From Kribbella caucasensis (GTDB taxonomy: Bacteria; Actinomycetota; Actinomycetes; Propionibacteriales; Kribbellaceae): DNA of 64,000 nucleotides. Below the pieces are notes generated by a model that saw only the letters and a list, made by a program, of their open reading frames with translations, was not told the origin of the DNA and made no database searches. The DNA lies in contig NZ_SNWQ01000020.1 of NCBI RefSeq assembly GCF_004361855.1, positions 1 to 64,000 on the forward strand. The letters are read 5' to 3'. Positions 43,990-52,495 of the stretch are shown in pieces. How positions within the stretch are numbered: position 1 is the first letter of the stretch; the number at the start of each line of letters is the position of its first letter. Both the position numbers and the translations under genes were made by a program.

Positions 43990-44847
43990 TCAGCCCACCG
44001 ATCCTCGCCACGTGTGCTCCGGCTCGTAGCCGAGGACTCGCCTGGCCTTGTCGATGGAGAGGAGGGTCTCGTTCGGGGCGAAAGGCTTCTTGATCGGGAC
44101 GTCGGGGAAGATCTCGGCCAGGAGTTCCTCGTTGGGCCGGGACATCACCGTGTCGGCGTTGGCGATGATGAAGACGTCGGTGCCGGTGCTGTCGAACTCG
44201 AGCGCCTTGCGGACCGCTTGGGCTCCGTCGCGGGCGTCGATGTAGCTCCACAGGTTCCACTTGCGCAGCCGGGCGTCGGCATCGAAGGACGGGAACCTCG
44301 CGTAGTCCTCGGGGTACATCACGTTCGAGAACCGCAGGCCGATCAGCTTGAGGTCGGGGTGCCAGCGGCAGAGTTGCCGGGCCAGTTCCTCCTCGAGCGT
44401 CTTGACCAGCGAATAGGTGCTGTTCGGCCGCGGCGGGTACTCCTCGTCGACCGGCACGTACGGCGGTGCCTCGTCGAACGGCAGCCCGAGCACGGTCTCA
44501 CTCGACGCCCAGACGATGTTCCGTACGCCGGCCCGCAACGCGGCGGAGAACACGTTGTACGTCGCGGTCATGTTGTTCTGGAACGTCGCCGCGTTCGGCC
44601 GGAGACCAGGAGCCGGTACGGCGGCCAGGTGGACCAGTGCGTCGACCCCGTCGTGGCGGTCGTCGATCCCGGCCAGAGCCTCATACGCCTGTCCGAAGTC
44701 GGTCAGGTCCACCCGGGTGGAAATGATGCCGGTCCGCGCGGGCGGCGCCTGGTCCAGGGCGACGACCTCCCAGCCGTGATCGTGCAGGTGATCGACCACC
44801 GCCCGGCCGAGTTTGCCGCTGCTACCGGTCACCGCTACGCGTGCCAT
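43990..44847 (-). CDS. NAD-dependent epimerase/dehydratase
   Basis: The 285-residue extended SDR enzyme has the Rossmann motif V-T-G-S-S-G-K-L-G at the start, a Ser-Ser pair in V-W-A-S-S-E, and the catalytic Y-S-L-V-K near 145. Such enzymes act on nucleotide sugars or related compounds. It lies 61 bases downstream of the nucleotidyltransferase/phosphotransferase fusion on the same strand, so the two may act on one sugar- or inositol-containing product. GGGAG precedes the ATG. Confidence 0.85.
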   Translation of the reverse strand: MARVAVTGSSGKLGRAVVDHLHDHGWEVVALDQAPPARTGIISTRVDLTDFGQAYEALAGIDDRHDGVDALVHLAAVPAPGLRPNAATFQNNMTATYNVFSAALRAGVRNIVWASSETVLGLPFDEAPPYVPVDEEYPPRPNSTYSLVKTLEEELARQLCRWHPDLKLIGLRFSNVMYPEDYARFPSFDADARLRKWNLWSYIDARDGAQAVRKALEFDSTGTDVFIIANADTVMSRPNEELLAEIFPDVPIKKPFAPNETLLSIDKARRVLGYEPEHTWRGSVG

Positions 44848-44908
44848 CTCCCACTCCCTTTCGTCTGTCCCAGATCATGCCTGCTCCCACCGCCTACTCG
44901 CGCATCGA

Positions 44909-46207
44909 CTACTCGCGCATTGCCCGGAGCAGCAGGATGACGCCTCGGATGACGTCCAGGTTGGCTGCGACGGCGACCGCGATCAGGCCCCAGAGAGGGA
45001 CCGTGAGGATGGCGGCGATGGCGAAGATGAGCAGGCGGAACTCGCGCCGGAAGAGGAGCCGTACGTCGGTGTCGCGGCCGACGGCGTGCACGTAGGAGAC
45101 GAGGAGACATCCAGTCGCGGCGGCGAACCCCCAGGGCCAGGCGGATGGGGTGGGTCCGGTGGCGAGGATCAGGGCGAGCACGACCGCCAGGTCGGCGTAC
45201 CGGTCGAGGAGGGTGTCGAGGGTGGCGCCACGACGGGACGCCGTACCGCTGACTCGGGCGAGTTCGCCGTCGACGCCGTCCAGGGCGGAGCCGAGTACGA
45301 CGCCGAGGCCGCCGGCGATCATCAGCCAGGTGTTGCCGGTGGCAACCAATCCGGCGGCCAGCAGGGTGACGGCGAAGGCCAGAGCGGTCGCGAGGTCGGG
45401 CGTGAGGCCGGTGTGCAGGAGGACGCGGGTGAGCGGCCCGGAGATGCGCCGGTTGACGACCCGGGCGATGACGCCGTCGGTGGGTTTGGGTCCATAACGG
45501 CGCCACATGAAGCGCTCCAACGCGCGCACGGCTTCCGGCGTGTCCACGTCGGCCCACAGGCCGTGTACCTCCCGCGTTTGCATCGGCCGGCCGTTTGCGA
45601 GGAGTTGTTGCCGAAGTTCCAGCCAGGTCTCCGGCGGACGGGTCGCCACCGAGAGGACGTCGCTCGGCTCGACGACGGTCAGCCCCGCGTCCACCGCGTC
45701 GTACTGGATGAGGTCCGGTCCCAGGGAGGCGACGTGTCCGTCATCGCACAGGAGGACCCGGTTCGGCCGGATGCCGCTGAGGCCGACGACTTGGCGATCT
45801 AGGTCGCGGTCCACCGCCGCCACGTTGCCGGCGGTCGTCTCGGTCAGCCGCCGTACGTCGTCCGCCTCGAACACGTGGTCGCCCATCACCACCAGGCAGC
45901 GTTGGTCGCCGACCTCGCGGAGCCCGGCCAGGACGGACGAGGCGGTGCCCTGCTGCCAGTCGGGATTCGTTACCACTTCAACTTTTAGGTTGCGCGCCTT
46001 GACCGCGGCGATGACGTCTTCGCAGCGGTAGCCAACCACGACGACGATGCGTTCGACACCGGCCTGCTGCAGCACTTTGGTACAGCGTTCCAGCAGGCTG
46101 ATCCCGCCCACCCGGCGCAACGCCTTCGGATTAGCCGAACGCATCCGGAGCCCTCGCCCGGCGGCGAGCAGCAAGGCGACGCGCACGGTCACGGTTTCGT
46201 CGAGCAT
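44909..46207 (-). CDS. Fusion of sugar-phosphate nucleotidyltransferase and CDP-alcohol phosphotransferase (IPCT/DIPPS-like)
   Basis: The 432-residue protein has two enzymes. The N-terminal 230 residues form a nucleotidyltransferase: L-A-A-G-R-G-L-R-M, then N-P-K-A-L, and G-D-H for metal binding. The C-terminal 200 residues form a membrane CDP-alcohol phosphotransferase: D-G-V-D-G-E-L-A-R, then G-A-T-L-D-T-L-L-D-R-Y-A-D, the full D-G-x(2)-[DA]-x-x-A-R-x(8)-G-x(3)-D-x(3)-D type motif, with about six helices. The arrangement is that of inositol-1-phosphate cytidylyltransferase/di-myo-inositol phosphate phosphate synthase. The substrate is unproven. GGGAGG precedes ATG 46207. Confidence 0.83.
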   Translation of the reverse strand: MLDETVTVRVALLLAAGRGLRMRSANPKALRRVGGISLLERCTKVLQQAGVERIVVVVGYRCEDVIAAVKARNLKVEVVTNPDWQQGTASSVLAGLREVGDQRCLVVMGDHVFEADDVRRLTETTAGNVAAVDRDLDRQVVGLSGIRPNRVLLCDDGHVASLGPDLIQYDAVDAGLTVVEPSDVLSVATRPPETWLELRQQLLANGRPMQTREVHGLWADVDTPEAVRALERFMWRRYGPKPTDGVIARVVNRRISGPLTRVLLHTGLTPDLATALAFAVTLLAAGLVATGNTWLMIAGGLGVVLGSALDGVDGELARVSGTASRRGATLDTLLDRYADLAVVLALILATGPTPSAWPWGFAAATGCLLVSYVHAVGRDTDVRLLFRREFRLLIFAIAAILTVPLWGLIAVAVAANLDVIRGVILLLRAMRE

Positions 46208-46432
46208 GGTCGGCCTCCCTTCGCATCTCATGATGCCTGGAAGCGGCGCCACCGAAAGAGCTCAGCCGCTCGCGGTCGGGCCAGCCGTTCACCGGACCGG
46301 CTGGATCCACGTGTCACAAAGTCGGCAGCCGAGTGCGCCGACATGCACAGCGTGTCGGGACAGCTGTCGAGCTCGTCCGCGGCTTGGGTTGTCGACGGCA
46401 ACTCCGCCAGGTCGAACGGAGGGTGTAGGACC

Positions 46433-48460
46433 TCAGCCCGTGTGAAGCTTCTGTTGAGCCCGGAGCCGTGACCGCGCCATCGCCGCCGTCCATCGGTGCC
46501 GGGCTCGGTCGCCGGCCTCCGTGTGCGCCTCCGGGTGTGGCTGTGGCTGTGGGTGTGGCCCGGGCCGGCGTTCGGGGACGGGGATCGGGTCGCTTTCCCG
46601 GTAGCGGCGGCCGGTGGGGCTGATCCAGGTGTGGGTGCCGTCGGGGTGTTGGTGGATCTTCCAGCCGCCTTCGTGTTTGAGGCGGTGGTGGTGGCGGCAT
46701 AGGCACTGCAGGTTGTCCGCGGTGGTGCGGCCGCCGGCGGCGAACGCGTCGCGGTGGTCGAGGTCGGTGAACTCGGCGGGCCGGTTGCAGCCGGGGAAGC
46801 GACAGGTGCGATCCCGGAGCCGGACATACCGGTCCAACGCAGCCGACGGTGTGTACCGGTCCGGATCGCTGTCGGGTGGCTGGTCGGTGACCCGAATATC
46901 GAGCCGCGAGCCGCCACGGCGAACCCCCGGTCCTGCCCCGGCTCCGGTACCGACTGTCGCTCCGACTTCAGCGGCGGCACCGGCACCGGCACTCGCACTG
47001 GCTCCGGTGGCGGCGTCGGCGAGGTTCGGTAGCAGGGTGTCGGTGAGGGCCTTGAGGAGGTGTTTGCGGAGCGAGTTCTGTGGGATCGGTCCGTAGTGTT
47101 CGGCTTCACCGCCGGTGCCTGTTTGTCCGTTGATCAGGGCTTGGAGTTCGGCCCCGGTGGCGTGGATGACCACCATCGCATCGGCGCCGTAGGCCGCCGC
47201 GTCCAACTCGTCGGCATCGTCGCCGTTGAACGGACTGTCGGCAGCACCGGACACCGGACCATCCCGGTCCGCGGAGGTGGTCCCGTCTCGGTCCGCCGAG
47301 GCCGTCCCGTCGTGGTCCGCGGAGGCGTTCCCGTCGTGGTCCGCCGGGGTGTTCTCGCCTGGTTCCGTGGGGGTGTTCTCGTTCGCCGGGGTGGCGTCTG
47401 TGCCCGTGGTACCGCGGTCGGTCGCGTCGTCGTAGTCGCGTGGGTTGTGGCTGGGTGCGCCGGTCGCTTCGTCGGTGGCGGGGTGGGCGGTGGTGTCGGC
47501 GGCGCCGGTGGGGGTGGTGGTGGGTTGTTTGGTGCGGGGGAGGAGCCGGTTCCGGGCGATGTCGGCGCGGAGTTGGTCCAGGGTGCGGGGGTCGCCGTTG
47601 CGGCGGCGGCGGACGGCGGCGCGGGACAGGCTGGTCATGATGGCGGCGGCGTCGAGGGCGTCTTGGGTGTGGATGAGGGCGGCGGTGCCGTGGTCGTCGG
47701 GGTGCATCCGGACGGCGCGTTCGTCCAGGGCGCGTTTGTGGGCCTTGTCGGTGGCGGCCGGGGACCGGCGGGCGACGATGGTCTGGGCGGCCTGCCGGAT
47801 CCCTTGCAGCGGGTGCTTGCGGGCCCAGGCGAGGATCTCGGCCTCGGCGGCGCGGAGGTCGTCGAGGTCGTCCAGGACCGACAGTTCGGCCACGATGGTG
47901 AACGCGGCCCGCTCGGTCAGGTCGCCCTCGAGCAACGCGTGCCAGGTGGCGGGGAAGTTGTGGACCAGCTCGCAGGAGGTGTGGATCCGGCGGGTCGCGG
48001 CACCCCGGTGCAGGTTCAACACCAGACAGACCTCGTCGGACACCGACCGCAGATCACCCGCATGCCAGCGGCGTTCGCCGGGGGCAGCCTCGCGGTCGCC
48101 GGGTTCGGGGTGGCGGTGGCCGAGGTCGGCGGACACCCCGCGCAGCGTGTCGTCGAAGCCGGCGATCGCCTCGGCCTTCAACGCGGCCAGCCGGGCCTCG
48201 AGCCGGGTGATGGCATCGACCCGGTCCAGCCAGCCGCCGTCGGTCAACTGCGACGTGTCCTGAGAGACCACCGCGTCATACAGCGCAGAACCGCCAGCAG
48301 GATCATCCTCCACGTCGAACCGGCCCAAGACGCCGTGTTTGGCGATGGTGGTGTCGCTTAGAGGGGACGTGTTGTCGGGGTTGTGGGGTGAGCGGTCGGC
48401 CTGGCCCGGGGGTGGGCGCAGGGCTGCGTCCTCGGGGTGGGTGGCCAGGCATTCGCTCAT
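46433..48460 (-). CDS. 13E12-repeat (DUF222) HNH endonuclease family protein
   Basis: The 675-residue protein has an N-terminal DUF222 region (about 80-330), an acidic low-complexity middle with about four copies of an eight-residue repeat (D-R-D-G-T-x-S-A), and a C-terminal HNH domain: R-D-R-T-C-R-F-P-G-C, then D-L-D-H-R-D-A-F, N-L-Q-C-L-C-R-H-H-H-R-L-K-H. The four Cys and the H-N-H residues are present. Actinobacterial genomes carry many copies of this family; their role (possibly DNA cleavage linked to mobile elements) is not settled. The basic His/Pro/Gln tail is unremarkable. Confidence 0.9.
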   Translation of the reverse strand: MSECLATHPEDAALRPPPGQADRSPHNPDNTSPLSDTTIAKHGVLGRFDVEDDPAGGSALYDAVVSQDTSQLTDGGWLDRVDAITRLEARLAALKAEAIAGFDDTLRGVSADLGHRHPEPGDREAAPGERRWHAGDLRSVSDEVCLVLNLHRGAATRRIHTSCELVHNFPATWHALLEGDLTERAAFTIVAELSVLDDLDDLRAAEAEILAWARKHPLQGIRQAAQTIVARRSPAATDKAHKRALDERAVRMHPDDHGTAALIHTQDALDAAAIMTSLSRAAVRRRRNGDPRTLDQLRADIARNRLLPRTKQPTTTPTGAADTTAHPATDEATGAPSHNPRDYDDATDRGTTGTDATPANENTPTEPGENTPADHDGNASADHDGTASADRDGTTSADRDGPVSGAADSPFNGDDADELDAAAYGADAMVVIHATGAELQALINGQTGTGGEAEHYGPIPQNSLRKHLLKALTDTLLPNLADAATGASASAGAGAAAEVGATVGTGAGAGPGVRRGGSRLDIRVTDQPPDSDPDRYTPSAALDRYVRLRDRTCRFPGCNRPAEFTDLDHRDAFAAGGRTTADNLQCLCRHHHRLKHEGGWKIHQHPDGTHTWISPTGRRYRESDPIPVPERRPGPHPQPQPHPEAHTEAGDRARHRWTAAMARSRLRAQQKLHTG
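47262..47358. repeat. Imperfect 24-bp tandem repeat inside the 13E12 gene
   Basis: About four units of 24 bases, each with GGTCCGC(C/G)G(A/G)GG, encode the repeat D-x-D-G-x-x-S-A in the linker of the protein. Unit number may vary between strains. Confidence 0.6.
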
Positions 48461-48510
48461 GAGTCGAGCATATGTTCGACTACACTGCGAATCAAATCGG
48501 CTGCGTTAGG

Positions 48511-49104
48511 TCACGAGGTCGGGTGCAGTCGCTCGAAGGCTTCGTCAACGGCGCCCGGAACTCGGGCGGGGTCGTCGCCGACGGTCGCGCGGCCGGCGTA
48601 GTAGCAGGCGAGGGCTAGTTCGGCGGCTAGGAGGGCGGTGTCGGGGGTGGCGCCGGCGGTGGTTAGGAGCTTGGTGAGTTCGGTGGCGTAGCGGCGTTGT
48701 TTGGTGAGGCTGCGGGCCAGGAGTTCGGGGTGCTTGGCGACCAGGCGTTCGTGGTGGAGGTATGCCGTCGGCTGCTCGACCAATCGCTCGATGAAGGCGA
48801 CGACGATTCGGCGTACCAGGGCCAGTGCGGCGGGGAGTGAGTCGCCGATCGGGGTGCCGGTGAGGTGTCCGGCGGCTTCCCTGACAGCTTGGTCGAGCTC
48901 GTTGTCGTCGCCGAAGACGACCTCCTGTTTGTCGCCGAAGTAGCGGAAGAAGGTGGCGCGGCCGACCTCGGCGCGTTCGGCGATGTCGGTCACGGTGACG
49001 CGGTCGAAGCCGCGCTCCTCGAAGAGTTCGAATGCTGCCGCGACGATCGCTTCCCGGGTGCGCTGCTGTTTGCGCTCGCGGAGCGTGGCCGGCTGGGTGT
49101 CCAT
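48511..49104 (-). CDS. TetR-family transcriptional regulator
   Basis: The 197-residue regulator has the TetR helix-turn-helix: R-E-A-I-V-A-A-A-F-E-L-F-E-E-R-G-F-D-R-V-T-V-T-D-I-A-E-R-A-E-V-G (shown as pattern), then T-F-F-R-Y-F-G-D-K. A helical ligand domain follows. It is divergent from the SnoaL-like and SDR genes and probably represses them through the dyad at 49138-49159. Confidence 0.9.
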   Translation of the reverse strand: MDTQPATLRERKQQRTREAIVAAAFELFEERGFDRVTVTDIAERAEVGRATFFRYFGDKQEVVFGDDNELDQAVREAAGHLTGTPIGDSLPAALALVRRIVVAFIERLVEQPTAYLHHERLVAKHPELLARSLTKQRRYATELTKLLTTAGATPDTALLAAELALACYYAGRATVGDDPARVPGAVDEAFERLHPTS

Positions 49105-49137
49105 TGCGTCATTCTAGCGATCGGGTATTGTTTGAGA

Positions 49138-49159
49138 CTGAGTCCCACACGAGACTCAG
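49138..49159. promoter_or_regulatory. Candidate TetR operator
   Basis: CTGAGTC at 49138-49144 and GACTCAG at 49153-49159 are exact seven-base inverted repeats with an eight-base spacer, centred between the divergent TetR gene (start 49104) and the SnoaL-like gene (start 49184). Confidence 0.55.
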
Positions 49160-49183
49160 AATCAACACAGGAGGAGAGGTGTC

Positions 49184-49768
49184 ATGAGGAAGCGCATCTT
49201 CGCGCTGCTGGCCGTCGGGGCCGCGGCCGTCACCATCGCCGCGGTCGGCATCGGCAACGCCGCGGCCGAGACGAAGGGAACGGCAGAGATGACGGGAACG
49301 GCGGGAACGACTGAGCAGGCGGGGACGACTGAGGAAGGGAAGGGGAGCTCGGTGGTGAAGACTCTGCGGAACACGCACAAGATCACCGAGGCGCTGGAGC
49401 GGAAGGACCTGGAGACCGTGTCGGCGATGACCGCGGATCGGGCCGTCCTCCAGCACGCGCTGGCGCTGTCGGGGGATCGCGACGAGGCCGCGCGGTTCGT
49501 CGGCAAGGAACAGGTGATGGGCTACATCGGCGGCGTGTTCAGCACGTTCGGCACCATCAACTTCACCGACGTCCGGGTGACCGTCAGCGCCGACGGCCGG
49601 TCGTCCTTCGTCCAGGCGAACGGCGACTTCACCACAGCCGACGGACGCCCGTACCTGAACGTCTACCTGTTCCGCTACGACTGGCAGAACGGTCAGGCGG
49701 TCAGCATCGAGGAGTACGCCAACCCCATCACGTTCTGCCGGACCGTCGGCCACCCGACCTGCGCATGA
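49184..49768 (+). CDS. Secreted SnoaL/NTF2-like protein
   Basis: The 194-residue protein has a Sec signal (M-R-K-R-I-F-A-L-L-A-V-G-A-A-A, cut after N-A-A-A), a Thr/Gly/Glu-rich linker and an NTF2-like domain (T-E-A-L-E-R-K-D-L-E-T-V to W-Q-N-G-Q-A-V-S-I-E-E-Y). Such domains bind or convert small molecules; here it would be outside the cell. AGGAGGAG precedes the ATG. Its stop overlaps the ATG of the SDR gene (ATGA). Confidence 0.82.
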   Translation: MRKRIFALLAVGAAAVTIAAVGIGNAAAETKGTAEMTGTAGTTEQAGTTEEGKGSSVVKTLRNTHKITEALERKDLETVSAMTADRAVLQHALALSGDRDEAARFVGKEQVMGYIGGVFSTFGTINFTDVRVTVSADGRSSFVQANGDFTTADGRPYLNVYLFRYDWQNGQAVSIEEYANPITFCRTVGHPTCA

Positions 49769-50697
49769 CCATCCTGCTGACGGGGCCGACCCGTGGTCTC
49801 GGTCGTGCCCTGGTCGACGTACTGTCGTCCCTCCGGCCGGCACCGCACCTGGTGCTGGCCGGACGGGATGAAGTTGCCCTCAGCAAACTTCAGCTCCCGA
49901 ACACTGAGCCACTGCTGATGGATCTGGCCGATCTCCGATCCGTCCGGTCAGCCGCGGACACCATTGCCGCGGACGTAGATGCGGGACGCCGGCCGCCCCT
50001 GACAGCGGTGATCGCGAACGCCGGCATCCAGCTCACGGATCGCCTGCACGTCAGCGCCGACGGCCACGAGCTGACCTTCGCCGTCAACGTCCTGGCTCAG
50101 CACCTGCTCATCCGCCGCCTGCTCCCCGCCCTCGCCCCGAACGCCCACGTGATCCTCATCGGCAGCGGAACACACCGGGGTGGCTGGCGCTCCCTCGGCC
50201 TCGTCGCCCCACCTCGTTGGGAAGACCCGGCAGACCTTGCGCAAGCAGGGATCGGAGCCGACGCCAGTACTGCGGTCGCCGGCCAGCGCGCCTACGCCAC
50301 CAGCAAGCTGGCTGTGGTCCTCCTGGCCCATGCCTGGCAACGCCGCCACGGCGATCGTCTGCGCGTGAACGTGTACGACCCTGGGCTGATGCCTGGCACC
50401 GGACTCGCCCGCGACATGACGCCCTGGCGCCAATGGGCCTGGCGCAACGTCATGCCCGCACTCCGCGTCCTCCCCGGCGTCACCTCACCCGCCGCGTCCG
50501 CCCGGAAGCTGGCGGCCTTGGCGATGGGCGACGTCCACGGCGACCTCCAAGGCTCGTACGTCGAAGTCGGCCGGGTCAAGCGCTCCTCGCCGGCGTCGTA
50601 CGACCGAGCGGCTGAGGACCGCCTCTGGCAGGTCGCCGAGGAGCTCACCGAGGAGCTCACCGAGGAGCTCACCGAGGTCAGGCAGTCAGCGGGTTGA
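49765..50697 (+). CDS. Short-chain dehydrogenase/reductase
   Basis: The 310-residue SDR has L-T-G-P-T-R-G-L-G-R-A-L for cofactor binding (T-G-x(3)-G-x-G type), I-A-N-A-G in place of N-N-A-G, and Y-A-T-S-K as catalytic Tyr/Lys. It resembles the WW-domain oxidoreductase/protochlorophyllide-like branch. It is translationally coupled to the secreted SnoaL-like gene and is probably under the TetR regulator. The C-terminus has three copies of E-E-L-T from a 12-base tandem repeat. Confidence 0.87.
   Translation: MTILLTGPTRGLGRALVDVLSSLRPAPHLVLAGRDEVALSKLQLPNTEPLLMDLADLRSVRSAADTIAADVDAGRRPPLTAVIANAGIQLTDRLHVSADGHELTFAVNVLAQHLLIRRLLPALAPNAHVILIGSGTHRGGWRSLGLVAPPRWEDPADLAQAGIGADASTAVAGQRAYATSKLAVVLLAHAWQRRHGDRLRVNVYDPGLMPGTGLARDMTPWRQWAWRNVMPALRVLPGVTSPAASARKLAALAMGDVHGDLQGSYVEVGRVKRSSPASYDRAAEDRLWQVAEELTEELTEELTEVRQSAG
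50639..50674 (+). repeat. 12-bp tandem repeat, three copies
   Basis: GAGGAGCTCACC is repeated three times near the 3' end of the SDR gene, encoding E-E-L-T three times. The number of copies may vary by slippage without shifting frame. Confidence 0.65.
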
Positions 50698-51318
50698 GTT
50701 GGTCAGGGTGATGAGCACGGTGTTGTCGGCGGTGACGACTTCGAGGTGATCGATGTCGGCCAGCGGGATCGACGTACTGGCGGGCACGTCGGCCTGGTCG
50801 TAGCCGGCTGTCGCCCACCAGCCGGTGACCTCCGAGGCGCCGGTGCGGGAGTGGACGAGCAGCTTGCAGTTCTGGCCCGGTTGGAGATCCTTCATGTGCA
50901 ACTGGATGTCGGTTCCCCAGGGCTGATCGGTCATCACGGCCGTCGTGTCGATGCCGTCGACACCGTTCGTGGCCGTCCAAGTGACGGCGGATTCCGCGTC
51001 GGGCAGCAGTTGCCGGGCGAGCAGAGCCGCACCGAGCGCCAGCACGATCGCCGCGGCGGCGGCCAGGATCCAGCCGGTACGCCGCCGCGGCGCGGGCGGG
51101 GGTGGCCGCAAGGCAGGACTCGGATCCGGCTCGGTCTCCAGAGCGGCCAGGTCGTCGATCGTCAACGTGTGCAGCAGACCAGGCAGGGGAGCGAATTGGA
51201 GCAACTCGTCACGGCACCTCGTGCAGTCACGCAGATGCACCTCGGTCTCAAGGCGTTCGGCGGTGTCCAGCGCACCGAGAACATAGGCGCCGAGGGCAAA
51301 CGTCTCCGGACACGTCAT
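50686..51318 (-). CDS. Anti-sigma factor (zinc-finger type, RskA-like)
   Basis: The 210-residue protein has an N-terminal zinc anti-sigma motif, H-L-R-D-C-T-R-C-R-D-E-L (H-x3-C-x2-C), a Pro/Arg linker, one membrane helix (about 83-103) and an extracytoplasmic RskA-type domain of about 105 residues. It binds and holds the sigma factor encoded just upstream; start and stop overlap by ATGA. Release would follow cleavage in response to an envelope signal. Confidence 0.88.
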   Translation of the reverse strand: MTCPETFALGAYVLGALDTAERLETEVHLRDCTRCRDELLQFAPLPGLLHTLTIDDLAALETEPDPSPALRPPPPAPRRRTGWILAAAAAIVLALGAALLARQLLPDAESAVTWTATNGVDGIDTTAVMTDQPWGTDIQLHMKDLQPGQNCKLLVHSRTGASEVTGWWATAGYDQADVPASTSIPLADIDHLEVVTADNTVLITLTNSTR

Positions 51319-51833
51319 GGGCCCATCACCCCCCTCTCCTCCAGAGCGGCCCGCAAAGCGTGCAACGCGTAGTAGCTTCGTGATTTCACCGTTCCCGCTG
51401 GGACGCCGAGGACATCCGCCGCCTCGGCCACGGTCCGGCGCCGATAGAACAGCTCGATGATCACCTGGCGATGGTCGTGACTCAGCCCCCGCAGGACTTC
51501 GGCCACCTGCCAGGCCTGCAACACCCGGTCGATGTCGTCGCTGTCGGCCTCGAAATCCTCACCGGCGATCGGTACTTCGGCGACCCGGGCGGCCCGTCTG
51601 CGGTGGCCTGAGATGACCAGGTTCCTGGCCACCGTGAACAGCCACGGCCCGGCCCGGTCCGGTTCGAGGTCGGCCGAACTCTTCCAGGCGCGAGCCATCG
51701 TCTCCTGCACGATGTCCTCGGCGTACTGGTGGTCGCCGCCCACCGAACGCAGGACGTAACCGAACAGCGGCCGCCTGTACCGGTCGTACAGTGCGCGGAT
51801 GACCGCCTCGTTCGGTTGCCCGTGCGGTGTCAC
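51315..51833 (-). CDS. ECF sigma factor (SigK/SigL-like)
   Basis: The 172-residue sigma factor has region 2 (R-P-L-F-G-Y-V-L-R-S-V-G-G-D-H-Q-Y-A-E-D-I-V-Q-E-T) and region 4 (G-L-S-H-D-H-R-Q-V-I-I-E-L-F-Y-R-R, then A-D-V-L-G-V-P-A-G-T-V-K-S-R). GTG at 51833 is chosen because it gives the normal ECF length; longer starts up to 52130 would run over the divergent lipoprotein gene. Coupled to its anti-sigma factor downstream. Divergent from a COG4315 lipoprotein, a probable target. Confidence 0.87.
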   Translation of the reverse strand: MTPHGQPNEAVIRALYDRYRRPLFGYVLRSVGGDHQYAEDIVQETMARAWKSSADLEPDRAGPWLFTVARNLVISGHRRRAARVAEVPIAGEDFEADSDDIDRVLQAWQVAEVLRGLSHDHRQVIIELFYRRRTVAEAADVLGVPAGTVKSRSYYALHALRAALEERGVMGP

Positions 51834-51970
51834 TGCATCCACACCTTGGAATACGCGGTCCGGCCGCCGATGGTTCAACCTCCGCCGGAATTGAACCCAG
51901 CCGGCGCCGGCGGCGTACCAGCTCATGACCGGCCGTATCATCGCGGCCGGCCTGGAGAAAGGGACCGGAG

Positions 51971-52495
51971 ATGAGCAAGTGGTTGCTTTTAGCAACAGGC
52001 GTTGCTGTCTTGGCAGCCGGGTGCGGAGGTGGCGATGGTGCCGAGGGCCCTGGCGCCGCACCGCCGGCCGATGGCTCGGCGGCGACCGGGGCCGTTGCCG
52101 TGAAGGAGGTGCCTGGTGTGGGTCAGGCATTGGTCGACAAGGCAGGGATGACGCTGTACTTCGCCGACCAGGAGGCTGACGGGTCGATCAAGTGCACCGA
52201 CGACTGCCTGGGCTTCTGGTTCCCGGTCGCGCCGGACGCCAGTACAACGGACACCGGTACGGCGGGGTCGGTGCCCGGCCTCGCCGTCGTACGCCGGCCC
52301 GATACCGGCAAGGACCAGCTCACCTACCAGGGCAAGCCGCTCTATACCTTCAAGCTCGACAAGGCTGCCGGCCAGCACACGGGCCACAACCTCACTGACG
52401 ACTTCGCCGGCACCACCTTCACCTGGCGCGCCGCGACCACCACCGCGACCACCGAGGCCCCGCCCGCCTCCGACCCCGGCAACTACGACTACTGA
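51971..52495 (+). CDS. COG4315-type secreted lipoprotein
   Basis: The 174-residue protein has a lipoprotein signal (L-L-L-A-T-G-V-A-V-L-A-A-G-C-G, lipobox A-A-G-C) and the Lipoprotein_15 repeat: M-T-L-Y-F-A-D-Q-E-A-D-G-S-I-K-C-T-D-D-C, then G-K-P-L-Y-T-F. A Thr/Ala-rich tail follows. Its position beside a sigma/anti-sigma pair resembles actinobacterial loci in which the sigma factor controls the lipoprotein. It is a paralogue of the gene at 37084-37629. Confidence 0.85.
   Translation: MSKWLLLATGVAVLAAGCGGGDGAEGPGAAPPADGSAATGAVAVKEVPGVGQALVDKAGMTLYFADQEADGSIKCTDDCLGFWFPVAPDASTTDTGTAGSVPGLAVVRRPDTGKDQLTYQGKPLYTFKLDKAAGQHTGHNLTDDFAGTTFTWRAATTTATTEAPPASDPGNYDY

Noticed and set aside
44014..44940. 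A 308-codon plus-strand frame
   Set aside because: Antisense to the epimerase gene, which has complete SDR motifs.
47060..48361. A long Gly/Val-rich plus-strand frame
   Set aside because: It is antisense to the 13E12 gene, low in complexity, and without a ribosome binding site.
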